The notes beneath the pieces are model-generated. The model was not told the DNA's origin and did no database searches. It saw only the letters and a list, made by a program, of their open reading frames with translations. Position numbers and translations under genes: made by a program. Shown piece by piece: positions 1-10,477 of a stretch of 64,000 nucleotides of DNA; the stretch's first letter is position 1, and each line of letters opens with the position of its first letter. Source of the stretch: Ctenosaura bakeri (lineage: Eukaryota; Chordata; Lepidosauria; Squamata; Iguanidae); contig CAOLHI010001317.1 in assembly GCA_948474755.1 (NCBI GenBank), positions 248,001 through 312,000 on the forward strand, written 5' to 3'.

Positions 1-54
1 ATGATAAGTTCACCTTAGGGTCACCATAAGCCAAAAATGACTTGAAGGCACATA
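1..54 (+). repeat. 3' tail of a tRNA- or 5S-derived SINE
   Basis: The window opens inside a SINE tail. A GTCACCATAAG segment is followed by GACTTGAAGGCACATA and then a purine-rich run. The same tail closes the SINEs near 43,170, 52,105 and 58,475, so this is the end of a + strand copy whose head lies before the window. Confidence 0.65.
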
Positions 55-596
55 AAAAGGAGGAGAAGGAGAAAGAAGAGGAAATGGTAGTCAAAACTCT
101 TCCCTAAAAATTCTACAAACTGTAGATTGCTGCCAGTACAAACATATTGCAAGAGATTTCTAGTTGGTTCACAAAACTATAGCTCTCTCTGTTATTGTAT
201 ATGTTGTTTGTTTTTTTTGTTTCCTGTTGCTGTTTTGTGTATTGGTCATTATTGTAGTAGATTTCATGTAAATGTAGTCTATAATGTCTTTTTTCTATTG
301 TATAGCTGGTAGGAATGTAAAGTAATTGACATGTTTTTGAAAATGAATATATTGGGGAGAAAAAAAGCTATAGCTCTCAGGGTTACTGGGCCTAAACACT
401 ACTGTTAGTTCCAGTTAGAGTATATCAGCTGAATCAATGTGCTTTACCTACATATTGGCTCACCAGTCAACAGTTGGGTCAGTAGGTGCACTCTAGTTCG
501 GACAAACAAATAGAATTCAGGCCTCAGATTCATAAAGTTGTAACCATGATACCGCTTAAAATGTGGGCTCATTTGCATGACCTTTGGAGCCTATAA
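55..596. other. Non-coding stretch, nothing recognised
   Basis: AT-rich intergenic sequence with T-runs near 210. No exon, RNA gene or named repeat can be seen. Confidence 0.5.
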
Positions 597-784
597 CAAA
601 CTATCCTCCAACTGTCCTGATTTGGCAGGGACAGTCCTAATTAGTCCTCTGTGGTCCCACTTTTCCAGCAGCTTTTAAAATGTCCCAGTTTTAATCTCCC
701 CCTTCCACTTTCCCCCTTTGTCTTTAGATACTTCAGCTGCTGTAAACTGGGTTCAAAATGCAAAAGCAGTTTGCACTCAGTTAA
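597..784 (-). repeat. Repeat family A, copy 1, cut by a CR1 LINE
   Basis: Read on the minus strand this matches the right half of a dispersed repeat found six times in the first 12.8 kb. Hallmarks are the string CTGATTTGGCAGGGACAGTCC, a GGGAAAGTGG-type purine block and an AGTTAACTGAG core. I do not recognise the family by name and see no coding capacity in it. The copy stops near 785, where CR1 sequence takes over. A GAGGCGAAACTCTGCCCTT string just after the CR1 (from about 1,878) resembles the missing part. Confidence 0.6.
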
Positions 785-809
785 CAGAGAGGGAAGAGGA
801 GAGAGAGGT

Positions 810-1875
810 TTGTAATTGATTGACTAACTGAACCCAAGGGGTGCTCACCAATGGCTTCTCTTCTTCCTGTAGAAAAGTGACTAGTGGGGTGCCACAGTGT
901 TCTGTCCTGGGCCTGGTGCTATTCAACATCTTCATCAATGACTTGGATGAAGGAGTGGAGGGTATGATGATCAAATTTGCAGATGACACCAAATTGGGAG
1001 AGGTTGCTGATACACCATAAGACAGGATCAAAATTCTAAAAGGGCCTTAACAGATTGGAGAATTGGGCCAAAGCTAACAAAATGAATTTCAACAGAGAGA
1101 AATGTAAGGTCCTACACTTAAGCAGAAAAAATGGAATGCACAAATATAGGATGGAGGACACGTGGCTGGATAATAGTACATGTGAAAGGGATCTAGGAGT
1201 CTTGGTAGATCACAAGCTGAATATGAGTCAGCAGTGTGACGCAGCAGCCAAAAAAGCCAATGCAATTCTTGGTTGCATCAATAGGAGTATGGTGTCTAGA
1301 TCGAGGGAGGTAATGGTACCACTCTATTCTGCATTGGTTAAACCTCATCTGGAATACTGTGTCCAGTTCTGGGCACCTCATTTCAAGAAAGATATGGACA
1401 AGCTGAAGTGTGTCCTTCACCAAACTGGTGAAGGGTCTGAAAGTCATGTCCAATAAGGACAGGCTTAGGAAGCTGGGTATGTTTAGTCTGCAGAAGAGAA
1501 GAGAGAAGAGAAGAGAAGAGAAGAGAAGAGGGGACATGATACCCATGTTTAAATATTTGAAGGGATGTCATGTCGAGGAGGGAGCAGGCTTGTTTTCCAC
1601 TGCTCCAAAGACTAGGACAAAGAGCAATGGATTCAAACTTCAGGAAAAGAGATTCCACTTGACCCTCAAGAAGAACTTCCTGATGGTCAGAGCTGTTCGG
1701 CAATGGAATATGCTGCCTCGGAGTGTGATGGAGTCTCCTTCTTTGGAGGTTTTTAAGCAGAGGCTGGCCATCTGTTGGGAGTGCTTTGATGTGTGTTCCT
1801 GCATGGCAGGAGATTGGGCTGGATGGCCCCTGTGGTCTCTTCTAGCTCTATTATTCTATGACTCTATGATTCTAG
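810..1875 (+). mobile_element. CR1 LINE, 3' part, decayed copy
   Basis: About 85-90 percent like the CR1 copy at 17.7 kb by eye. It covers the C-terminal half of the reverse transcriptase ORF (the GVPQ region is mutated, then FADDTK near 975-995 and NMLPRS near 1,705) and ends in CR1 octamers (ATTCTATG, CTCTATG, ATTCTAGG) near 1,851-1,875. Stops and frameshifts break the frame, for example in the ACACCATAAGAC area near 1,015. The longest pieces are 1,055-1,456 and 1,410-1,934, in different frames. The insertion lies in repeat family A copy 1. It cannot encode a working enzyme. Confidence 0.9.
1494..1531 (+). repeat. AGAAG pentamer microsatellite inside CR1
   Basis: About seven units of GAGAA/AGAAG expand a purine tract that in the CR1 copy at 18,517-18,535 is only GAAGAGAAGGTTAAGAGG. 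The expansion happened after insertion and adds codons or shifts the frame in the dead ORF. Confidence 0.85.
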
Positions 1876-2470
1876 GAGGAGGCGAAACTCTGCCCTTAAT
1901 CAAATTCCATCTTCACCATCAAATGAGTGTGTGACTTCCAAATCATACCCAACTCTCAGTTTTCAGGTTAGTGGAATAGGAAATGATAGTGCCTAAGGCT
2001 GCAGTGCTAAGCCCAGTACCAAAGCTGGGGAAATGTTTTCCTATTTTTCCTTCCATGATGCTACTGGAAGCGATATGGATTGACTATCTTAGCACATTCC
2101 TGCATAGAAAGCAGCTGGCACTGTTGAATTTCAGTGGTTGCCATCTGAGCAGTGTGGAATTGACTGGTGTCCAATATAAGCCACCAATCCTGGAAAGCTG
2201 TCCACTTTAGTTCTAAATGGTTGCGGGGAGGAAATCTCTTTGTATACCCACTTATTCCAAGATATAAATAATACCGTGGACCAATATTCTACACCAGCTA
2301 CTTAGCTTACTATACTTAACTAAGTAACCTCTCCTGGCCTGACCCTTTCCCCAAATCTGACTGAAATGTCACTTACTTGTGCTCTGATCACTTGCAGAAT
2401 GAATCTCCTTCTCTTGAGGCAACTGATGCCCAATAAAAGAGGTTGCATGGAGTGGGGGAGGGTGATAATG

Positions 2471-2680
2471 GTGGCAATAGCATCACAATTGTGACTAAAT
2501 AGCAATTATGAATAAAGAGAAGTTACAGATAAGAGTTATTATTGTGGCAGTAGGGTCACAATCATGACCAAATAGCTACCATAAATATGGAACAGTTCTA
2601 GATATGAGTTACTATCATGGCAAAAGTGCCACAGTTGTGATTAAGTAGCACTCATTAATATGGAACAGTTTCAGGTAACT
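2471..2680 (+). repeat. Three tandem units of about 73 bp
   Basis: Units begin at about 2,471, 2,544 and 2,617. Shared parts are GTGGCAATAG, TCACAATTGTGAC, TAAGTAGC, AATATGGAACAGTT and GAGTTACTAT. The units are diverged (roughly 70-80 percent by eye), so the array is old. The same unit continues in reverse orientation after 2,680. Confidence 0.65.
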
Positions 2681-2780
2681 GTTCTGTATTCACAATTGCT
2701 ACTTAGCCACAATTGTGACACTATTGCCACACTATTGCCACAAAGTAGCAATTGTGAATACAAAACGGTTAGCTGAAACT

Positions 2781-2931
2781 AGAGATCAGGGTTTGGTTTC
2801 CCACTCAGCCATGGAAGCCCGGTGGGTGACCTTGGGTGCGTCATACACTCTCAGCCCCAGAAAACCCGATGATAGGGTTGCCTAAGAGTTGCTGTAAGTT
2901 CGAAACAATGTGAAGACACACAACAACAACC
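2781..2931 (+). mobile_element. tRNA-derived SINE (squamate type)
   Basis: Contains the tRNA-related stretch ending GTTTCCCACTCAGCCATGG, then GTGGGTGACCTTGGG, CACTCTCAGCC, a short body, and a GTGAAGACACACAACAACAAC tail. This is the usual order in squamate tRNA SINEs. The head with box A is degraded or missing. It sits inside the foldback element. Confidence 0.75.
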
Positions 2932-3310
2932 TCAAACTGTTCCATATCCATAATCACTACTTAGTCAAGATTGTGACACTACTGTCATAATTGTTAACTC
3001 CCCCACCTTACTTTACTGGCCATCAGCTATATGGGGAGAAGGGGGTCCATTTACTCGGGATTGGAGCATGGGTGAATGATGTTTCTGTCAGATTTGGAGG
3101 GATCAGTCAGGAGAGGTTACTTATTCAAGTATACTAAACTAAATGGCTGTTGTAGAATATGGACCTCAGGAGTGCATGCCTGACTGAAGCCAAGAATGCA
3201 CAAATGACCTGCAGTGATCAGCTGAAATAGTCTCCCTCTCTCTAGCCGTGTGAACAAGGGATATTTTCAGAACTACCCCCTCTTAAAAACCTTTGGGCAT
3301 CGGCTATGGG

Positions 3311-3450
3311 AAGGGTGGTTCCCAAACTTTGGTCATCCTGATGTTTTGGATTTCAGCTCCCAGAATTCCTACTATTGGCCAAACTGCCTGGGGCTTCTGG
3401 GAACTGAAGTCCAAAACTCATGGAAGACCAAAGTTTGGGAACCACGGGTA
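3311..3450. mobile_element. hAT-like palindromic MITE
   Basis: GTGGTTCCCAAACTTTGG at the left is mirrored by CCAAAGTTTGGGAACCAC at the right. The middle contains CAGCTCCCAGAATTCC and CTTCTGGGAACTGAAGTCC. The terminal string resembles the CAGTGGTTC ends of hAT/Charlie elements. The target duplication is not clear here, unlike the copies at 24,369, 30,694 and 55,208. Confidence 0.7.
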
Positions 3451-4829
3451 ATAGAACTTAAAAGCAGCCACATTAGAACTGGTAGAAGGTCCAGCATCTT
3501 GCTTCTTTACAGCACCCAGCCTGAAACGTATAGGAGGTCCTCCATTAGGGCAAGAAAACAGTTGCCTTCTCACACATTTGCTTTCAGGCAAACAGATTTG
3601 CAAGGGCATACTGCCTCTGAAGTCAGCACTTACATAAGCTAACATGGCTGGTAGTAGCTGCTGATAAGTCAGCCAGTCTCTCTTGCATATAAATAGGTCC
3701 TTCAGTGTGGTCAGCTGCCTCACATGAAAACTATTTAATTCTGATCTTCAAAAAGCTGTGTGTAATTCTGGATTCGGAAGGTACAGAAGACTGGCACTTC
3801 TTATGAAATTGGCACAGTTGGCCAGCCACCCCTGGCTTAGTGGTGGGTGAGTGACTCCATGACCCAGAACCAGGCGGCTGCAGCAGACGGCAGGAGTTAA
3901 TTCCTCTCCCGTGCAAAACCGGATGTTTCAAGCAAGTGAGGATTTCATCCACCTCTGGCACACACTTTCACTGAAGGCTTAGAGTCTGGAAAGCTGAGGA
4001 AGAAGCTGGTTAAGGAACCAACTCCCCCTCCGCCCCTAGCTCTCTGTTCCCAAATCAAAGGAACCAGCTGGCTCAGGGTGAACCACTGCAGGGTATTCCC
4101 CTTCAGCTTTGATCCTGAGGCTGCCCGGAGGGGGTTGCAAGAAGAAGTGAAGAGATCCGGCCCTGGCCTGCCGCTCCTGGCAGCTTGCCACTTGGTGCCA
4201 ACATGTTTCCAGGCTCCAAGCCAGTTCCTTTTGGACTCGCATCCCCCCTCCCCAAATTGCCATGGAAACTGTCCCCATAATGAGGTCTATCCAGATTCCC
4301 TCCTCAGCCACCCTGCAGTTTGAAAGGTTGCCCCCCTCCCCTCTCCCTTGAGAGGCCTTCCCTCAGCAGAGCCACCCCTTGACACAAATCTCAGTCACTG
4401 GGAGTCCCGGGGCCAGGTCGACGCTGAAAAGAATCATATAAGGGGGCTGCTGTTTTGTCAAGCCTGAAAGTCCCACGCCTTGGCAGGCCAGGCCTGAGGC
4501 ACAAAAGGGCATTGAGAAGGCTCGCTCGCTTGCACACACATATGCACACCCTTTGCAGTGCCCAGCATTGGATCTTTTGTTCTCTTCACTGGGAAAAGTC
4601 GCCTCACCCAGAGTCCTGGCTGGGTGACCAGCCAAAACCTCACACGGGTGGGAGGAAGCGGGGAATGGAGGATCTTTTCAAGGGCAGCAGCTAGCTGTCT
4701 CCTTGGTATGGGCCAACACTTGTTTTTTGCTGGACATTTTAACAGCTGTGTGAGTCAGAAATTCAACAGGTCAGGTTTGCCTGCCATGGTACATATTGAA
4801 TATCTACATACCTTACTTTGCAAGACTAG
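3451..4829. other. Non-coding stretch, mostly single-copy in appearance
   Basis: Moderate GC with short open frames on both strands that lack splice-like boundaries or recognisable protein motifs. No repeat shared with the rest of the window. Confidence 0.45.
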
Positions 4830-5032
4830 GGACCTTTCTATACTACATTTTATAGTGCTATTATTCCACTTTCAACATCCTGTGGAATTCTGGGGTTTGT
4901 AGTTTACTGAGGCCAAAGAGCTCTCTGGCTGAGAATTCTAAATGCCCCCTCCCCAAAACTGCAAACCCCAGGATTCCACAGGATGTTGAAAATGGAATAA
5001 TAGCACTATAACAGTGTAGTGCAGAAAGCCCC
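4830..5032 (+). mobile_element. GGCC-MITE, copy 1 (long form)
   Basis: First of about sixteen copies of a near-palindromic element of about 200 bp. The left arm reads roughly GGCCATTTCTGCACTACA, then TATAGTGCTATTATTCCACT and TTCAACATCC, then GGAATTCTGGGGTTTGTAGT. The right arm is the inverse. The long form has an asymmetric core (CTGAGGCCAAAGAGCTCTCT) that gives orientation. It has no coding capacity, so transposase must have been supplied elsewhere. Here the flanks are TAG at the left and TAA at the right. Confidence 0.85.
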
Positions 5033-5204
5033 TAAAACTGGAACAGTTGTGCACAGTTCCTTGGGTGTCATAATTCAATCTCAAGGAAAGCCGCTTTTAA
5101 TTGACTGGGTTCTCTCTTTCCCCTGCCTTTTACAAGGTGCACTTATTACTTTTGATTTTCTCAACAAACAGTTTGGAGTCACAAGCACAAGACGTTCTGT
5201 TCCA

Positions 5205-5500
5205 AGGCTAGGAGAAGCCGCAGCAGTTTGCTTCTGCCTCAGCCTGCTGTAAAGGCCAAGAGTCTGCCCCCTCCTCTCGTCTCCCCACTGCCATGTTAAC
5301 TGAGCACAATCTATTGTTGTACTTTGAACTCAATTTGCAGCAATTGAAAAAAGCCAAAGGCAAAGAGGGAAAGTGGGAGGAGAAGATAGAAACTGGGCTG
5401 TTTTACTAGGAACTAAAAAAACAGGACAGCAAAGGATTAACACAGGCTGTCCCTGCCAAACTAGGACAGTTGGAAGGGATGTATCTATCTGTCACACAAC
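5205..5500 (+). repeat. Repeat family A, copy 2
   Basis: Recognisable parts are GCAGCAGTTTGCTTCTGCCTC, ATGTTAACTGAG, TTTGAACTCAATTTGCAGCA, GAGGGAAAGTGGGAGG and CTGTCCCTGCCAAACTAGGA. This copy has no MITE inside, so it acts as an empty site for the insertions seen in copies 3-6. Confidence 0.65.
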
Positions 5501-5624
5501 TATTAAAGGTTCAGAAGGCCTGCCAGAAAAAAAACCTGACTACAACAATTGTTTCCACTATAGGTGACCACATTTCTTTACATGTTTTGATCAACAACAT
5601 GTATTTGTGTACTTATTTGTAACA

Positions 5625-5790
5625 CTGACAGCCCACCTTGCTTCCAGTGGGCTCACACTTTCTCGTTTTCTCTTTACAAAAACCCCGTGAGTAGAGAACC
5701 CAGAGTTACTCAGTGAATTTCAGTGACTCAGTGGAACTTGCATGTCCAAAGTGTCTATACAGCACTCTAACCATTACCCCACATTAACTG
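5625..5790 (-). repeat. Degenerate tRNA-derived SINE fragment
   Basis: On the minus strand the order is a box-A-like GTAATGGTTAGAGTGCTGT, then the ACTGAGTCACTGAAATTCACTG part that corresponds to the SINE region reading CATGGAAGCCCACTGGGTGA in better copies. Strongly diverged. Confidence 0.45.
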
Positions 5791-6027
5791 TTCTCAACAC
5801 TGGCATTCAGCATCTCTTCACCTGGGGAGGTGCTGTTGTGGGGAGAAGAAAAGAAACGGAAAAGTGCTACATGCAAAAAGTCACATTCTTGTACTCTTTA
5901 TTAGTTAATCCAGGGTAAATATCAACTGCTGGCTGTATGCTTCCAGATACTAATATGAGGATTAGAATCCATTTGTATAAAAAGGGAATTAACAAAGAAA
6001 CAAAGAAATTACCATACAGCTTTCGAC
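5791..6027. other. Non-coding spacer between repeats
   Basis: No gene or repeat recognised. Confidence 0.4.
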
Positions 6028-6530
6028 CATATAGCTGTCAACATTTCAAAGACAGCAACTGGGATAAATGGGGCCAAACAATGTCAAGAGTGTAGCGTGA
6101 TTAATGAGGACTGATACACAAGCCAGGAGAGGCTGCAACAGTTTGTTTTTGTCTGAGCCCAAAGGGAAGGGTAGGATTCTGACTCCTCTTTTCCTCTCCA
6201 CCCTCTTCTGAGTTAACTGAGGGCCTTTCCACACTACACTGTTATAGTGCTATGATCTCACTTTCAATATTCTGAGGAATTCTGGGGTTTGTAGTTTACT
6301 GAGGCCAAAGAGCTCTCTGACTGAGAATTCTAAAGGCTCCTCCATAAACTGCAAATGCCAGGATTCCCTAGGATGTTGGAAGTGGAATAATAGCAGTGTA
6401 GTGGGGAAATGACCTAAGTTGAGGACAAAGGGGGAAGTGGAAGAGCGAGAGAGGAACTGGGACATTTTAGAAGCAGCTGTAAATGGAGGACATCAGAAAA
6501 TGAATAATGGGGACAGTTAAGGATTATGTG
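6028..6530 (+). repeat. Repeat family A, copy 3, split by a GGCC-MITE
   Basis: Starts near GTCAACATTTCAAAG and carries AGCCAGGAGAGGCTGCAACA, GAGTTAACTGA, then the MITE at 6,222-6,414, then TTGAGGACAAAGGGGGAAGT and GGGGACAGTTAAGGATTA. Compared with copy 4, about 70 bp of family sequence around the insertion point is missing. Confidence 0.65.
6222..6414 (+). mobile_element. GGCC-MITE, copy 2 (long form)
   Basis: Left end GGCCTTTCCACACTACACTG, right end GTGGGGAAATGACC. The core CTGAGGCCAAAGAGCTCTCT is in the same orientation as copy 1. It lies inside repeat family A copy 3. Confidence 0.85.
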
Positions 6531-7071
6531 ACCACTCAGCAGAGTACAGTAAAGCACTGAAAGGGTCTACTGGAGTAGCTAATCTGAATAAATTCTTAAC
6601 TCCTCTTAACACTGATGTTCTGTTTTTTAGGTCCTTTCACGCTTCAAAGAAGAAATGGGATTCCTGCAATACTTCTGCAGAACAAGGAATATCAGACACT
6701 GCAGCTTTTTCTCACCACTGCCAAAATTCTTCTCCTCTCCACAACTATTAAAAGTACAGGAATGCTGTTCTTCTTTCTATCTGGCTGCCCACATTTAAAA
6801 CAGCAGGACTGCCAATTCAAGGATCTTGACCTTCTGTTTTCTCAGCTTAACCTCTAGTTCCTTCTTACTTCCCATCCTGGAGATAGCAAAATCATAATAT
6901 TTTGATCTGGAATAGCTACTTGTCACCTAGTTCTAAGCTTACACACTGATTTACAATCCTCATTTCATCACAGTGGACAGACTGTGAAGTAGTATGTTGA
7001 ATAGTTGTCTAACTGTGGATGAAATTTAATTAAGTTTATCAGCTTGTAACTGCATCTTTAATAATTGTGTT

Positions 7072-7255
7072 ACAGTTCTTGTGTGTCTTCAAGTCATCTC
7101 CAACTTCAAGTCATTTCCAACTTCCAGAAAACAGGGTTTTCTGTGGCTGAGAGTGCATACATGTCCCCAAAGGTCTCCCAGTGGCTGAATGGGGAACGGA
7201 ACCCTCCAAGGTCATTGTCCAGCACTCAAACAACTATACTACATTGGCTCTCTGG
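7072..7255 (-). mobile_element. tRNA-derived SINE
   Basis: Reverse orientation: the CTTGTGTGTCTTCAAGTCAT tail is at the left, then CTGTGGCTGAGAGTGCATAC, CAGTGGCTGAATGGGG, and the inverted box-A region GTCCAGCACTCAAACAACTA near 7,218-7,240. The inverted box-B region is degenerate. Confidence 0.7.
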
Positions 7256-7370
7256 TTGTGTGGAAAAGGGAATTTCAGTCAGTGGTTGTCCCACAACCAA
7301 CTAACATGCAGCATCTACTGAACTTCCCTCTTCCACATAACCATTAAGGTATAGCAGCCCTCTCCAGGTT
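7240..7370. repeat. GGTTGCCAG-type MITE fragment (family C)
   Basis: Shares CACATAACCATTAAGGTA and CTCTCCAGGTTTCAGTCTGG with the better copies at 54,095-54,274 and 60,112-60,273. The left end is degraded. Confidence 0.4.
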
Positions 7371-7481
7371 TCAGTCTGGCCTCTCTAAATCTAAGCCATG
7401 TTAAAAGTAACTTGATGTCATATTATATGCCCTTTGTTTTCTAAACCACTCATGATGGAGCAGAGCTTGGCCTAATTTTAG

Positions 7482-7682
7482 GGCTTTTCTGCACCACACT
7501 GTTATAATGCTATTATTCCGTTTTCAACATCCTATGGAATCCTGGGGTTTGCAGTTTAGGGAGGGGCCTTTAGAATTCTCAGCCAGAGAGCTCTTTGGCC
7601 CCAGGAAACTACAAACCCCAGAATTCCACAGGATGTTGAAAGTGAAATAATAGCACTATAAAAGTGTAGGGCAGAAATGGCC
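7482..7682 (-). mobile_element. GGCC-MITE, copy 3 (long form, reversed core)
   Basis: Same arms as copy 1, but the core reads AGAGAGCTCTTTGGCC, so it lies in the opposite orientation. Flanks are TAG (left) and TAT (right), one base apart from a perfect 3-bp duplication. Confidence 0.85.
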
Positions 7683-7692
7683 TATGAGTCAT

Positions 7693-7750
7693 TATCATTC
7701 AGGTTCCCATATTGCTGGACTACAACTCCCAGAAGTCCTAGTGTAAGATG
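7693..7750. repeat. ACTACAACTCCCAG repeat fragment
   Basis: Short piece of the hAT-like ACTCCCAG palindrome family (GGACTACAACTCCCAGAAGT), without ends. Confidence 0.4.
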
Positions 7751-7754
7751 GAAA

Positions 7755-9094
7755 GACCCTTACACAACAAGGCTTGGAAGAGGGCCAAGGAGCCTTTGCT
7801 CTTAAGAAACATCCATCCTATTTGCTCTGCCCGTTAGGTAACCCATTATTCCCAGAGAGTCCAGCAGGTCGCATTTCCCATTCTTTCCGTTCCTTCCTTC
7901 CCTAACTCACCACTCTTCTTTCAACCAAAGACAGGGAGGAAAGAGCCCAGGAGTTCAAATGTCTAACCCACCCACTCCTCCTTTCAAACCTAAGTCGTTT
8001 TGTGCTCTGGGAACAGCTGGTTCCCTCTTAGACCAAGGAAGGATTAGCTTTCCCTGTGGCCCAGTGTGGGGGTTAAGTGTGTTTTGGGCCTGCTTGAAGG
8101 GTCAGTGTCTCCCACGCCCCATGCCTGCTCTGGTGTCTCTTTAAATCAATCCTTGTTTCTCCTCACATGCTCTGCCAAGTGGCCTATTTTTAGAGACACT
8201 CCTTGCCTCCAACCCGACCCCCCTCGACTTGTTTTGCAGCTTCCCCTGCCAGCCTTCCCGAGCCTGGGCCAAGTGGGGCTGGGAGTCCAAAGCCAACGTC
8301 TCTACCCACCCCAAGAGCGTCCCTCTGCGTCCTCTCAGCTCTCCATCCCACCCTGTTTTCCCCACCATGGCAGTGTCCCTCTAATAATTCTGGTCACGGC
8401 GCACAAGACCACCTTGAGGACTGGATGCATACCCAGCAATACACCCACACCAGCGTACTGGTGGCCCTTGGCTACAGAGAGCTGTTTTCTCCTTTTCTAG
8501 TCCAGACCAAACTGTTTCCTCTTTACCAGGCACTGCAAAGTTTTATTCCTCCCCCCCACCTCCTTTCAAAGCAGCCAGGGAGACGGTTCCACTACAAACT
8601 GCACATTGTTATATGCCCAGAGACCTTCTCTTTTCTTCAAGCTCAAGAGCGGGAGGGAGGAGAAAACAGCAGAGCTGAGGCGACTATCTTTGCAGCCCTC
8701 TGGCAGGCCAGGAACAAAATGTCCCAGAAGTACATCCAAAAAAGAAAAAGTGGGGGGCTTGAGGGGTGTGAAGAACAGAAGAAGAAGAGCAAGGAATTCT
8801 CTAGAAGCGCAGGTCAAGCCAGAGTAGTACTGCTGTGAAGAAACAGGAAGATCCATCTAGATTCAGGTCAAATTCAGCCTTTAAAAAAGAAAGACACTGA
8901 CAGCAAGATTCAGGGCTGTCCCTACTGTTAGCCTGCTTTGGTGATGGAAAGCAGGAAAGGTCTAAACAACCAAAGCTGCTGCAATTCTGCTTGGGATAGT
9001 GGATTTTTCCATTGTCCTTGATGGAGAGATGAGCAAAATTACCACTCCAAGAAAAAAAGTTGCCTGTTGTGATTCAATATGAGCTACAGGTCCA
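7755..9094. other. Non-coding stretch without recognised genes
   Basis: Pyrimidine-rich at 7,860-8,560 and then purine-rich. Several overlapping open frames of 60-211 codons on both strands (the longest is 8,203-8,838) come from proline/serine-rich composition and lack family motifs. Single-copy in appearance. A regulatory role is possible but nothing shows it directly. Confidence 0.4.
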
Positions 9095-9676
9095 TACCAT
9101 GCAACATTTCACAGATGGAAACTGGGACATATGTGGCCAAGCAACATGAGAGTGTGGTCAAGATGGCAAAAGTTATTAATGAGAAGAACACACAAGCAAG
9201 GAGAGGCTACAGCAGTTTGCTTTTGCCTCAGCCTACTGGGAAGGGCAATATCCTGCCCACCACCACCATCACCACTGAGCCTATTGAGTTCAAACTACTT
9301 TTGCAATTTGAACTTAGTTTGCAGTAATAGAAGTTAGCTGAGGACAAAGGCCACTTCCGCACTACAGTGCTATAGTGCTATTATTCCACTTTCAATGTCT
9401 TGTGGAACTCTGGGGTTTGTAGTTTACTGAGGCCAAAGAGCTCTCTGGTTGAGAATTCAAAATGCCCCTCTCTAAACTGCAAACCTCTGGATTCCATAGG
9501 ATGATGAAAGTGGAATAATAGCACTAGAACAGTGTAGTGCAGAAATGGTCAAAGAGGGAAAGTGGGGGGAGGAGAAAGAAACTAGGACATTTTAAAAGCA
9601 GTTGAAAAAGTGGGATGACAGAGGATTAACTAGGACTGTTCCTGCCAAATAGGGACTGCTAGAGGGTATGCAGATC
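9095..9676 (+). repeat. Repeat family A, copy 4, split by a GGCC-MITE
   Basis: Most complete copy: AACTGGGACATATGTGGCCA, GAGAGTGTGGTCAAGATGGC, AAGGAGAGGCTACAGCAGTT, TTCAAACTACTTTTGCAATT, GCTGAGGACAAA, then the MITE, then AAAGAGGGAAAGTGGGG and CTGCCAAATAGGGACTGC. The two halves rejoin without loss if one AAA is removed. Confidence 0.7.
9349..9550 (+). mobile_element. GGCC-MITE, copy 4 (long form), with AAA duplication
   Basis: Element GGCCACTTCCGCACTACAGT ... AGTGCAGAAATGGTC. It is flanked by AAA on both sides. The uninterrupted family A sequence at this place (copy 2, GGCAAAGAGGGAAAGT) has only one AAA, so a 3-bp target duplication is supported. Confidence 0.9.
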
Positions 9677-10477
9677 TGAATTTGAATCCTTCTAGTCATA
9701 AAGCATGCTCAGAGAACTGATTCCCAAAGAAACATAAGAAGATACAATAGTTAACTCTTCCCCTTTCACGCTAATAAAACAAGGGAGGGGAAACTGTGGC
9801 TCACCAGATGAACTCCCATCATCACCCATAGCTCTGGAGGGTCCACAGGGGTCACACATGGGCTGCAAAAGCAAACCTTTTCACCAGTTATAAGAATAAA
9901 CTCTTACTTTAAATCCATTTAGGTACAAAACAGTTTGAATTCAGACAGTTAGAAAATTCTGGCTTGCTGGACAACATGCTATGAAAGATAAAATCTTAAA
10001 TTTTACATTGTTCTCACTGAGGAACATTTGTGCATCTCAGGAGGAAGCAAATTCCATAATCATACGGGCCATTACCATAAAGGCCCAGTGTCTTACACCA
10101 GTTCTCATTTCTCTCCCGGACAAGACCCTGAGAAAACAATCACTAATGATGCCATCGTGAAAATGTTTTATTCCGCTAGTGCTGAGAGTTCCTCCACTGT
10201 GGCAGATCGCTACCCCTCTATGCCATTCTTGTGTCCATAGCTGCTGTGGATAATTTGTCATCCGGTGGCCAGCCTTATAGTAATGAGACTCTCTGTAATT
10301 AACTAGGTTGGTTCTCAGACAAAAGACATCAGTTGTTGGCCAGGGCCATAATCAAAGCCTTAACAGCTTTGTAGAAGCTGCTAGGAACCCAGAGTCACTT
10401 CCACAACATAACAAAGCAACAGAATAGAAATTTTTAGAGGGATTATAATGATGATAATATCATATCCCAAACTGCAT

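Larger units (their letters stand above)
2281..3162. mobile_element. Foldback-like DNA element with long inverted ends and 73-bp internal units
   Basis: The outer ends are inverted copies of one another. The strings CCAATATTCTACA at 2,281 and AAGTAACCTCTCC near 2,321 recur as reverse complements up to 3,162. Similarity runs about 80-110 bp inward. The interior has three direct units of about 73 bp starting near 2,471, 2,544 and 2,617, each with GTGGCAATAG...CACAATTGTG and AATATGGAACAGTT. Inverted partial copies of the unit follow at about 2,680-2,775 and 2,932-2,995. A SINE interrupts it at about 2,781-2,931. I see no transposase and no clear target duplication. Confidence 0.6.

Noticed and set aside
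8203..8838. A 211-codon frame as an intergenic gene
   Set aside because: Low-complexity Pro/Ser composition, overlapping frames on both strands, no motif and no promoter or splice signals.
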